From: Burhinus oedicnemus
Lineage: Eukaryota; Chordata; Aves; Charadriiformes; Burhinidae
DNA length: 64,000 nt
Assembly: GCA_008921705.1 (NCBI GenBank)
Contig: VFFE01006979.1
Coordinates: 235,251-299,250, forward strand
Direction: 5' to 3'
In this document: positions 12,483 to 25,000 of the stretch, piece by piece
Layout of the letters: each line of letters opens with the position of its first letter
Numbering within the stretch: the first letter of the stretch is position 1
Program-made: the position numbers and the translations under genes
The notes under the pieces: generated by a model
What the model was told of the DNA's origin: nothing
Seen by the model: only the letters and a program-made list of their open reading frames with translations
Database searches by the model: none

Positions 12483-12815
12483 AGAATCATAGAATCATTT
12501 AGGTTGGAAAAGACCTTTAAGATCATCCAGTCCAACCACTGACCCTACTCTACCAGGGCTGCCACTAAACCATGGCTCTAAGCACATCTACATGACTTTT
12601 AAACACATCCAGGGATGGTGACTCAACCACCTCCCCAGGCAGCCTGGTCCAATGTTTGATAACTCTTACAGTAAAAAATTTTTTCCTAATGTCCAGCCTA
12701 AACCTCCCCCGGCGCAACTTGAACTCGTTTCCTCTTGTCCTATCGCTAGTTACTTGGGAGAAGAGACCAGCTCCCATCTCACTACAACCTCCTTTCAGGT
12801 AGTTGTAGAGAGTTT
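12483..12815 (-). mobile_element. CR1 LINE, 3' end fragment, minus strand
   Basis: Starts with the reverse complement of the CR1 3' terminus (GAATCATAGAATCATTTAGG) and carries the end of CR1 ORF2: the minus-strand frame reads [20 protein letters not shown] and continues to the ORF2 C-terminus. It is 5' truncated, as most CR1 copies are. Confidence 0.93.
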
Positions 12816-13269
12816 AGACACTCAGCACCAGAGCAGCGCCCCAGGGCCCCAGCCAGGCTCCTGCTCCTCACAAGCTGGAACAAAAGTTTTCTCTGGGAAG
12901 AGCCGTTCCCAGAGCAGCACGGTCCTGGTGGGCACCAGAGCCAGTGGTTCCACCAGCCCCATGGCCAGAGGGGTCGGGCAGGCTGGCAACAGCCATCTCC
13001 CAGCATTTGCTTTGAAACTGGACCCACAGCTGAGCTGGGAGGAAGGAGCCAGATGGAAAGAAAGATGCAAAAAAATTGGGAAGGGAACACCTCCCAGCTG
13101 CTTGTAGCAACGCACCATTCCTGCTCTTTCCCCCCAAAGGGAACCCCATTTGTAAGGTCTCATTTTGTGGATGCTTCACCCCCACAGCCGGAGCCAAGGA
13201 AGGTGCCGGCTGTCCCCAGCCTCAGCACAAGTTGCTGGCCCCAGGCTTCCCACAGGGACGAGCTGTGCA

Positions 13270-13462
13270 CACAGTGATGGCACGTGAGTTCTGGCTCCTG
13301 GTAGGCTGGGTGAACTTCATGAGGTTGGCACGGGCCCACCTCTCCAGCCTGTCCAGGTCCCTCTGGATGGCATCCCTCCCCTCCAGCGTGTCAACCGCTC
13401 CACACAGCTTGGTGTCGTCTGCAACCTTGCTGAGGGTGCACTCAGTCCCAAGTGAGTCTGTT
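13270..13462 (-). mobile_element. CR1 LINE fragment (ORF2 reverse transcriptase part), minus strand
   Basis: On the minus strand the sequence encodes, with frame breaks, the CR1 reverse-transcriptase stretch that includes the phrases [13 protein letters not shown] and [14 protein letters not shown]. Same orientation as the fragment at 12483-12815 and about 450 bases upstream of it in element terms, so the two may come from one insertion separated by unrelated or diverged sequence. Confidence 0.75.
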
Positions 13463-14669
13463 TCCCCCAGCTAAGTCTGTTCTGCCCATGATGGTAAGAG
13501 GTAAGTGATCTCCCTGTCTTTGTCTCAACCCACAAGCTTTCCGTCATATTTTTCACCCCTTGTTCTGTTGATGGAGGGGAAGCGACAGAGCAGCTTGGTG
13601 GGGACCTGGCCAAGGTCAACGCCCTACCTCCACTTTAACCAAAATAAGGGTCAGTGCTGGTGTTTGCCAGACTGTAGGCGCTCCGCCGCTAACCTTGTTC
13701 CCATCAAGCAGCATGTTCGAGAATGCCCACAGCCACTGCAATGAAAAGTGCAAACACTCCCACTGCATTAAGCCATACAACACTTCTATTTAGGGCTAAA
13801 GACCTTGCTGGCATCTAATTAACACACAGACTTTGCAATTTATTGCACAGCAAGACTGCAACGCAACCAGGTACGACACGGCATTAATTCTCATCCCAGC
13901 TCTCCAAAAGGCCCAGCCCCAAACGGCGTAAGAAAGAGTTGTGAACGAGAGCAGGTAAAAGCCTGCAGCGCTCCCCAGCGCTACCCAGCCCTCCTGCACA
14001 GCCCTCCTCAAGAAGCAACATCCACAAAGGGACTTGTTTGTAACACCTTTCTTACCATAGTTTTTTTTATATTTGTTTTCAATGCTTTAATAAGCTTCCT
14101 CATGTTAAAAGGGTATAGCTACCCCCATGAGGCCAACAAGACGTGTTTGGGCAGCTCAAGTTGCCCAAGTCGCATGTAGAATAAAGGATAAATTAAAGCT
14201 TATGGAAACACAGCAGTGAAGGTCTGCCACAATTTAACAGTAGCTTTCTGCTTGTTCTGCAACCCACCAGAGCAATACCAGTTACACAGGAACATTAGTA
14301 ACAACTCATATACACGTCTCTATTTCTGTGCACTTTGTTTCACCTTTCCTGTATTTTATACGAAGACCTTCAAGACTTAATTCATCAAGGTAGAGTTTAC
14401 CCCCTGAGTTTTGGTAATTACACAGCAGATTTGATATAGAATTTCAGCTAATGGAGCCAAAATGTGAGCATGCAGTGTCCCCTGAGTCCGTGGATACAGT
14501 GCCTGCCTGCAGTGGTATCAGTCCTGCAGGTGCGGAGGTGTCTCAGCTGACAAAGAGGCTTCTGGTCACATCACTGTGAACCGAAATAAGCGCTTAAGTT
14601 TAAACGCAGAGTGCAAGACAGAGCAGCTCATGTGTGACGTCAAGCTCAAGAATATTCCCATTACTACTG

Positions 14670-16026
14670 ATAAAGACTTTATAATCACTTTATTAAAAAC
14701 ATACTAGCTTGTATTTTGCCAAAATAATTTACACAGTAGAAGTATCCCACACAGAGAGAAATGACACAACTCTGCCTGATGTCTGGAGTATTTCACAGGA
14801 GACAGTTTCCCCACACTTCAGCGTGAGATTTGACAAGTGCCTGCTACGGGTACGTACAGCTATTGCATCCCATCTCTGTCAGCTTCCTGTGTCCTAAATG
14901 CGCTCATCACAACTTCTCTGCTAAGAAGGTACCAAGAAACAAGGCTCTGCTTCTTGCCCATTAAGATTCCTTCCCCTGCTAGGCACTACCAAAATGCCTG
15001 GCTAATTTACCAGAGCTCTGCGACTGAAAGCCACCATACCCCTGAAGACAGAAAGAGTGCAAGGACTCTCCAAAAAAATCAAAAGCAGCGGTTTGTGATC
15101 AGCACATGAAGACAAAAGTACTCGATGAGCAGTGAGTGCTGCTCACGTCCACTGTCTGAGCACCGACCCTGCAAGTAGCTAAGAGGGAGCTTTGTTTCCA
15201 GCCTACCTCCATAAATACACTAGATCGGCTACTGTCACTATCAGTCTGTCCTTCCACAGCAACAGCAGCGTAGACAGCCTGTGATTTATCTTTCCATGCT
15301 GTCTTATTTAACAGTACTTTCCCCCTGCAAACAAGTTCTCACTCTTCTAGCTTAACGAACATGTTCCTTGGGTGTTCACTCTTTACAGTCCACATGGAAA
15401 GCCTGCCAACAGCCTGGGATAAAAGCACACAACTGCCTCCAGGCCACTGGCTGTGCATCCAGCTTCCGCACGGAACAGCAGCCTGGGCAGAGTGCAGCTG
15501 GTGGTGGACACCGAGGACAGCTGTGCTGGACTCCAATAGCCAGCATGACTTTTCTTCCACATAAAAAAATAGTTACAAAAAACCCCAAACCTTTCCCTTG
15601 AGAAATAGTTTGGCTCAGCCCAACACTGACACCACAGAGCTGGTGACAGGGAAAGTGTCCATAAATGAATGTCCTGTGCTACAGATTTCATCTCGTGCCA
15701 GTCTTCCTCGACAGCAATGCTCTTCATCCTTAGGCAGAGAGGGACTCACCAGCTGTGGGCTGGGCCTCAGACTCTTTGGGAGCTCATCATGAACCAGCCA
15801 GAGCACTCCTTGCATTTCCGCTCTCCTCAGGGAACGTACTTCCTTCCTGCAGCCAGGCCAGAGCCTTTCAACGATGCAGAGATGACAACACACCCAGGCA
15901 CTGCTATGGCTGTCTCTGCTCACAGTCACTTCTTGCCTGGCTTCACGGAATGGGTCTTCCTTTCAAAGAAGCTCATCACCAAGTCCCCTCATCTTCTTAG
16001 CACAGTGCTGAGGCCCAGCAATATTT
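14670..16026 (-). other. RCC1L: RCC1L 3' UTR
   Basis: Runs from the RCC1L stop codon at 16027-16029 to a polyadenylation signal on the minus strand (AATAAA, complement of 14689-14694), giving about 1.35 kb. The 3' border is inferred from that signal. No other exon or transposon is recognisable in it. Confidence 0.6.
14689..14694 (-). terminator. RCC1L: RCC1L polyadenylation signal (AATAAA)
   Basis: TTTATT on the + strand is AATAAA on the RCC1L strand. It is the first clear hexamer I found downstream of the stop; cleavage would fall near 14,670. Confidence 0.6.
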
Positions 16027-19000
16027 CTAAGTAAAAGACTTAACCATGCTTACCATATGATCAACTCCACATGCAACATCCACCACCTCACCGGGTACAG
16101 TCACCTGGATCAGACACACAAGAGCGGATTATTTCTCAAGCTGGTACTTTGCACCTGATATTTCCTATTTCTCACTCTCCTTCTGCTCAACATGCCATTT
16201 GGTTTCACGGGGACTTTTACCAATGAAAGTGTCATCTTGAAAACCTAGACAAAGCAAGATTCAGCACCAGACACGCTCGGACATTGAGCTGTGAAATATT
16301 CCCCTTCTCCCTTCACAGAAGCACATAAACCTTCGGAAGGATGGAAAGAGAGGGCTCACTAGCAGACAGTGAGGAGACTAGCCTCAGCCCATCTGTTCAG
16401 TAGCAGAAACAGCACGACTGAATCCAGAGAGCAGGCAGAGGATCTGCCCAAGCACCGCAAGGATTTGCCTCTTCTCTCATCAGCAAGGACTGGAACGGGG
16501 CAAAAGCTCGACTCAGCCTAAGGCAGTTTTTGCTTTGACGCTGAGCAGACCCAGCTCGCTCACTAGTGTAGTTACAGCTCTTTCACTTAAAGCCGACTTC
16601 AAACTCAAGGAAAGCAGAGGCTACAAATGCAAGTTTTTCCTTAGAGCTAAGGGAGAGGAGAGAGGCTAGTTCTAGGGCAGGAGGTCACAGACAAGTATCC
16701 CGATAACTGCCCTCGCTTTGGTACATAGCCAACTCCTGTCTGACACTACTACAGCAATCTGAGGGAGCATAACCCTCAATGTCCGCACTTCAGGAAACTG
16801 GGATGTGCCACACTTGGTAAGTTCAGAAACTCCACTCAGCCACAGCAATGTGATTTTAGGCAAATGCTCCAGAGTCTTTTTTTGTTCATTTTTAAAAGGA
16901 GGAGGAAGTACCCTAAAGAAACACATCCAATGCAAGTTCAGACACACAGAAAGGGACTCCAGGGTGGTCCAACTGATTCCCTCCCTCCTCTCCTGCCTGG
17001 CCTTCATGGAGACTGCGAACATCTGTTAGGCTGAGCGCTGAACTCCAGAGCCAAAGACTCTTCTACACCCACAGAGTCTGGCTCTCAGAGCCATCTGAGA
17101 GAAGGGAGTGGAACTGGAAGTGTTGCGAAACAGCTATGAAAACAGTTCAGTGGCTAAGGATCTCCTACTGTAACTACACAGTCAGACCAGTGACCCACCA
17201 CGATAGCTGCTTGACTTGGAAGAGGAGCAGGGGAAGGCAGCCCACTGCTACGTGGACCTGCTGCCACTATAGTCTGACCACCGTGACCAAAACATTCACC
17301 TAATTTAGATGTGTAATGCAAGTCTTTCGGGTCACAGATGACCAGTACTGGTGGTTTTCTTTGCAGCGTGTACAAAAGTGAAGTGCAGGTTAGAAGGGGA
17401 GGGAAGAAGCAGTAAGGGGTAGCAGGTGGACAGGAGGGACATAAGAACTGTTCAGATGTGATGGTGCAGCACCAGATGTTGCTTTGGGATCTGAAATCAA
17501 TGCCGAAATAGCAGACCAAAAAAACTTTACTGAATACCTCCATCCCTAAGCAGGCTATGCAAGCACCTCTGGAAAACAAAAGTTCTACTAATTTCTTCTT
17601 AGGTTTCCATTTCTTTCAAAATTACTCAACAAAAGTACACAGCAAATGATGTTTCTTGCCCTCAGGATAACAAAGAGTAGCTAAAGAATACACTCTTGGC
17701 CTTAATACTACCATCCTTACCCTCCATGGGAAATACTGGTCTTCCATTCTTCCAGTTCCCAGGCACCCTCTTAGATTCTTGCCCCACACAAACAGCTCTC
17801 CTCTGTCTATACAGGGAAAAAAAGAATAAAAATAGTAAAATAGGGTAGAATCATTTAAAAGGAAGAATTCTATTTGTGATGCTGGCAAGTGTGGCTACAG
17901 TGCTTCTGCGAGCATAAAGGGTTATACTTGCAGTATAAAAGCCATCAAGTTTAGTTCCAAGTACAATAAACGTATTGTGCTTGGGGAAAACGATGCCTGA
18001 TGAGCAGGACAAGCAGCAAGTTTTGGGCACAAGTCTCTGCTTCTCCCTCTTACAGCTCTTGCTTTGGAATTTTATTTGAAGAAAGAGCGCAGCAGAAGAG
18101 ATTCCAGGGAATCATTTGTGGTGAAGTGAATAATTTGTGATGGAAGTTAGACAATTACAGGTGACCCACATCAGCTGTCAGCAGAGCAAATCAGGTAAGC
18201 AAGGCAGTGAAATCTGTCCCAAGACATCACCTGGGGACCGGTTATTCAGCTGCCTGACATAAGTGACCTTCTAATGACAACCGGGGAAAAGAAAAAACTT
18301 GTGTTCAGCAGAATTGGAGACTTTTAAGCTCCTCAGCAAAACATGTAGATCTCAGAAGTGTTCAGATTAGCCCCACAGCAGAGACAACCAAAACACAATC
18401 TATAACGTAAGTATAATTTAATCGGAACGCAGTTTCTAATGCTTGCTGAATACCAGGGGGAGACAGTTACAAGCACCCTGTAACTAGACTGATAGTGTCA
18501 TGCATACCACTTCCCCAAGAAGGGCTACCACATTGGCACCTGGCACTTATCATTAGTAAACTATTACTTTCACTGCCAAGTACATGGGTATTCTGTGCTG
18601 CTGCCCTCTGCTGCTCATTTTTAAATTACTTTCAAATTCAAAACTTCCTTTAAAGGCTAGTATCAAGTACAGGGTGTACATACCAGAGTATCACACCCTT
18701 TGCATGTTAGATGTGTAGGTCTTCCCACCTCAGATTGCTAACTCAATTGGAAAGAAAAGCCAAGAAACCCTGTTATCTAGCTCCGATTTAGACTCGGTTT
18801 TCATTTGTTCATTTATTATATAAATTCCTGCTGCTTCTAAAGTGCAACCGACTGACTTAATCTGTACAAGGAAATGAAAAAACCTTCCCATGTTTCCTGT
18901 TTGAGAGAAATTTTTTGCTGGCAAAATAACACTTTCTTAATTAAAGCGTAAGTTAGTGCAGTATCTATGTTAGAAACCACGCTGACACTTGTAAATGTGT

Positions 19001-22000
19001 TGCCTGCCCCTCCTGTTGCATGCCAGTGTGCAAGTTTAAAGAAAGATGTGCGCTTTTTTGTTTTAACAGCCAATAATACAGCAACGTGACTTCTCCATGA
19101 CAGTAGGACTAGAAACTTACTTGTAAGTGCCGCAAACTGGCTGAGTCCACAGCGAACGTGAGCAACACGGATGTCCGGATTGAAGTCTGACCAGCCAAAA
19201 AGGCTGGGTGGGATCATCTCTGGCACTGCTGTCTCTATTAGGTTTGGTCCTTTCCCAAGAATTCCATATCCCCAGACAAAAACATTTCCTTCTTCTGTAT
19301 TACAATAAGAACACATTCTGTAAGAACGTCTGCGCTTGTGAAATTCGTGCCATGACCAAGAGTTCATGAGATCCAAAGGGATATTTTCCTTTCTCCCACA
19401 GCAGTCTAGCACCTTTTGATTATTTAAAATTTGCAAACAATGCATTCCCATCCAAATGCCCTCTTTTTTTTTCCCTAAGCTGTGCAAGCAGATCAAGCTT
19501 CACAGGCAAAACCTTCATGGGGAAATAATGCCAACACAGTACAGGCTGGATAAAATACTTCAGCTTATTCACTGATGGGACAGAGGTTGAGTGTTTTATT
19601 ATCACTGCTTTTTCCTTTGAGGCATGGCCAAACCAGCACTAGGCTAGTCATTCTGCCTGGCGTTCTGCCTTAAACTGGGGGCCTGGGAAAGGCAGCGGTT
19701 GGACAGCATAAGACAGAGTAAGTTGCTATGTCTGCTAGCTCTGGTCGCTTCATGCCAGAAGCTCAAATGTCTTGTCATCGCAACAACTGCATCATATTTA
19801 TGTGTATATATATATATATAAAAATATGAACGTCTTCCTTGAGATGATCCCTCATAAAAGTAGTACAATCCTCTCCCTCGTTCCTTTACTGAAGTGACTT
19901 TCAAGCTGTGCTCCCATGGCCACCAGCAATCCAAAGCAGCATTCACTAAGAAGCCTGCTGCAGAGTTTCACTGTTCTCAGAACTCTCTACTTTCCAGCCT
20001 AATTTATCAAGATTTATTTACACGTCAGATTTATATCGAGTCTGAAGGGCTCTTCTCTCTCCCAAGTGTTCCCTTATTTCCTTCCTATATCCATCTTCAT
20101 TATAGGCCACACATATTCCATGTGATCAGCAAACACGATCAGAACTGCAAGCAGCAACCACGCTCTTATTCTCGTTTGCGTAAGCGCTCACAACAGCACA
20201 TACTGGAAGCAACGCTCTGTGGCTAGTGAAAATAACTCCCCTAGTACATTCTTAAATCACAGGTTGCTTAGTCTCCCAGCTTTCCTCATAACAGGCAGTA
20301 CTTTCCTGTTTCCAGTAAACAAGATGCTTGCTCCATGATGTTACAATGCACCTACTGTATGGCATTGCACTAAAGAGGATGATTGTGAAAGTGAACTCAC
20401 CCGTCAGCACAATATTGCCAGTCCCTCCACATGCAGCCTCCTTTATCTTCCCAATTTTGAACGGCAAATGTCTGGGAACATTCACCTGTATGAGGTTGCA
20501 AGAGAGCCGTTAGAGACAAGATAAAAACTGCAAACTGGACACACATTTTCAACTTGTTCTCTAGTTCTGGTTAGAACTTACACACACTGAATGCTTGATA
20601 TAGACAACCTTTATTGCCTGAATAACAGAATGAATGCAAGTCCCAAGATTAAAAAATACTACAGGAAATTCATCAAGGCTGAGAGTGCCAACAAAGTGGA
20701 AAAAATTACCCACTGGAAAGCTTACATGCATGGCAACAAAGCTGGGAATGCTTAACGTCTGCTTATATCCCTGGTTCTCTAAGTCAGACACAATGGGAAA
20801 GTCAATAGTTGAGCACATTTGCAAGTTTTCACAATGGAAAAGATCACTCCAATTTGTCTGTGGTGGCATTTTTGAACATACTAGGGAAAAAACACTCAAA
20901 GAAAATCACTCTTAAATTTGGTACAGTTCAATACAACAGAAACCTACACAGCTTGACACACGTAAACAGTGACCTCGGATTTCACAGATAATATCCAGCT
21001 CTGCTATTCCACAATTTGGACTTTATCTATATTCTACCTAAAACTCCCGCTTTCGCAAAGATGCCATTCATCCATTTCAGACCCCCCTGACCTCCATCAA
21101 GCACCCAGCCAGGAAACTACTACGCTGCTCAACCTGGTCATTGCTGTCAGGCCTTATGGGTCTCAGTAATAAGCCCTACATCAAGAGAGGCATGGGAAAC
21201 AAAGGTACATATTTTACTAAAGCCATACTAATGCAATTGTGTGCTCTTAGCCTTCTGCCAAGAATAGCCTGAGTATAATTAATTCCCTGACTCTGTTTCC
21301 TATACTATCTGTAAGAGGAGGCCATCTGCCTAATTACCTCAGTACTACAATGCTGAGTGTCAAGTCAGCACTCTATTTTTGCCCCACATAAGCTTGCTCC
21401 AAAAAAAATTTTATCTGTGAGACACTGGGATTTGTTTAAGACTCAGCTATAAACCTACTAAGGCTGTTCGTGAAAAATCCACCAACATATGGGTTGACTG
21501 GAAGGGACCCCCAAGTGTCATCTGGACCAGCACCATGCTTGAAGCAGGACCACTCCAAATTCTAGATTAGCTAGCCAAAAGACTAATTCCTGTCCTGAAA
21601 CCAACACAAGCGCTCGAGCTGGATCTCAATTTGGTGCAAAGTCCATAGCATGGGGAAAGGACAACATGGGGTCTACTCTTCCTTTTTAACACACTAACAA
21701 ACTGGGGTGAGGTGACACAAGCCTTTGCCTATCAATAGCTGGGAAACATACTGCCCTAAGCTATACAAACATTTCAGACAGATTGATTTTGTAAGCATAG
21801 GTAAAACTAGCCTGCTAGTGGTGTTAGTTTATATTGATTTATAGTGTTGTCAAATGAACCCAGAGCAGGGAGAAGTGTGTAATTTTTAACTCTGTGTGCA
21901 GCAGCTGAACTGAAACACATAAAAACACGCCCCCAGGCCAACTGACCTGTGTGGTTTCTGTGACAGATGCCAACTGCAAGTATTCTGAATTTCCCCAACC

Positions 22001-25000
22001 AAAGACGTCTCCCTCATCTGAAACAGCCAGACAACAGTCCCCATAGGAAGAGACCTGGATAATGTTTACTCCAGCAATGTCACCACGTAGCTTAGTAGGA
22101 ATACTGGTGATATTGTAGTGTCCAAGACCTGAAAAGAAAAGACAGAGATGATGAAGACTTCTTTTCCTCCCTCCAAAATAAATCTTTTTGTCCATATCTC
22201 TTAACTGCCTGCTTCAATGGAAAAGCATCCGCAAACACCAGTTCTACTAGCCAAAGCTACCTCTCCAGAGTACAAAACAATTTTATACAATCACACCTGG
22301 AAAACAGTCTAGGCGCTCATCTCTCTTATCTGTACAGATTAAAGTGTTTGAGAGCAGTAACCAAGCTAGGCAGATATCCCAACAGAGGTGAAGTTTCACA
22401 AACCAGCTGTGTCCTGTCTTCTGCAAGGAGAGCCATGAGTGACAGCACACCATAACAGCAACAGCAGGTGAAGTGGTAAAAGAGGCTGGGAAGCAAACAC
22501 ATTACATGACAAAGAGCTGCCTGGACAAGAGGCCAGAATGGAGACAACAAACAAGACAGGCTACAGTATGTCCACACAAGAGAACCATCAGCAGAACCCA
22601 AGTTCAGGAGCAGCAGGACTAAACAGTAGGAAGGACTGGAAGTCCTCTGACAGCAGGAGCCACCAGGACAAGGGCCTGGCTGAAGATCCCATGCTAAGAC
22701 AGCAGTAGCTGCCAAAGGTCTCTGTCAGTTCAAAAGGAGCGAGCAAGAAGCAAAACAGACCCTGAAATGAGAATCGGGAAGGCAAAGCCTGCACAGAATG
22801 GGGGAGCTGACCTTCCCATGCTACTTCCACAGCCCCTCACAAGCTTCAAGCAGTAGACACATTCTCCTCAGATTGCACGCTTGGATTGCCAGTGTGGCAT
22901 TGTAGAGCTCCTCTAAAAATGAACTGGTTTGTCTCACTTTGGTTACACAAGAGTATTGAGAACATCTGCACACAGCTGGAAATATACCAGCCGCCTTCTG
23001 TCCACACACGCACAACAAATATACACCACAAGCTCTGAATCAGGAGAGCTTGCTACATTCATCAATTGACTGAAATGCAAGCTGAGCTGAGCTCCTACCT
23101 GTTTGTCCATCAGCTCCCCATCCACATGCGTAGACCGCACCTTTCTGGGTTCTAAACAGACTGTGGTCCTGCCCACACACAACCTGCACACAAAACAAAA
23201 AGCCAGAGCTGGTCAGGAAAAGTCACGTGTTCCGAACTGATTTAATGAAACATTACTGGCAGACAAATTGAACAATCAACCTCTACAATGCCCATCAGCT
23301 CACATTTTGACCCTTCCCTCCAGATCAAACAGCTTTACAGATAGGGAAGGCTAAGAACAGCATGATAAAGCACAGAAAACAGCAGAATTTTCTTTGTGGA
23401 AAGTGATGCTGCAGTTGATTTTTTCTGAGCTCTAAACCAAGGCCTAGTTAACAGAAAGCTCAATTCAGCAGTGCAACACAATAAAAAAGCAAAGAGTAAA
23501 TAAGAGATCTCCCTTCCCAGAGTGCTACCACATGGCTCTCAATGCCAGCTACAAACTGCTATTGATTCCTTGCCATGTAAGCTCTCTAGGAACACATCTG
23601 TTCTCAAATTGACATTTATGTTGAACTAGCAATCATGTCTGCCACAGGCTTGGCATGAATTACAGCCAAGATCTTCAAAAGCAGACATTAAAAATTTGCC
23701 AAAGATTAATGGGATTTAATTCACAAGTTAAAGAGCCTGACTACCAAGAATATTAAGCACATAACTGCAGTCATCAAAGTACGAACAGGTACCCATTATT
23801 CAACACCCTTGAAAAAAATAAAATAATGAAAAATCCAAACAGAAGTTTACAAGCCTAATTCAAAATATAATTGGGATGCACTACAGCACACTCTCATCAC
23901 TTGGACCTAAACGAATGACCCTTGCTTTCTAGGATGCTGCATGGAACAGGCACAATGTTTGCCCACGGAGTACTGCTACAGTGGCATAAACCTACTCACA
24001 AACTGCTCCTGTGTCTGGAAATAATGCAGTTGTGTGCAGACTCAGGGGCACTTATGCTGCTCTGCAGTCCCTTGGTCTCCTAGAAACCTGCCCTAGGATA
24101 ACAACGGCTAATCTAAGTGGACAGTCTCACAGCTCACTTTTGAAATGGGGAAGATAAAATTCGAAATAAAACAGTTCCCAAGTGATATAAAAGTCACAGA
24201 AGTGAACAAGAGCAAGAAATCAGGACAGGGAGAGATGAGGCATCAGAACAACCTCCCTGCCGTGCAGGCGTTACCTAGAAGTTGAGGAAGCAAACACTGC
24301 AATGGCATTCCCATCAACTTCTTCAGTAAGTTCAGACCCTGCACTGCCAATTGCAACTGCTCTGTAAAAGCATGGAGCAAAATGCCACCTTGTGCTTTTT
24401 ATAAGCAACCATATAGTAGATCGTCTTGTCATTTCAAAGAGATTCAACTGAATGATTTGCATACTCTATTTTTTCATTACAGAACTGGTTGAGTTTGGGA
24501 TGAACCTCTGAAAGTCATCTGGTCCAACCCCCCCCTGCTCAAGCAGGGCCACCTACAGCCAGTTGTCCAGGACCGCATTCAGATGGCTTTTGAATACCTC
24601 CAAGGAGGGAGACTCCACCCAAACGTCTCTGGGCAACCCGTGTCAGCGCTCAGTCACAGTAAAAAAGTATTTCCTGATGTTCAGAGGGAACTGCCCGTGT
24701 CTCAGTTTGTGTCCACTCCCTCTTGTCCTGACACTGGGCACCACTGAAAAGAGCCTGGCTCCATCCTCTTTGCACCCTCCCTTCAGGTATTTATACACAT
24801 TGCCAAGACCACCTCCCCACCCCCCCACACCTTCTCTCTTCCAGGCTAAACAGTACCAGGAAAGACGTTCCAGTCCCTTCATCACCTTAATGGCCCTTCA
24901 TTGGACTCTCTCCAGTATGTCCTTGTACTGGGGAGCCCAGAAACGGACACAGTACTCCAAGTGCGGTCTCATCAGTGCTGAGTAGAAGGGAAGGACCACT

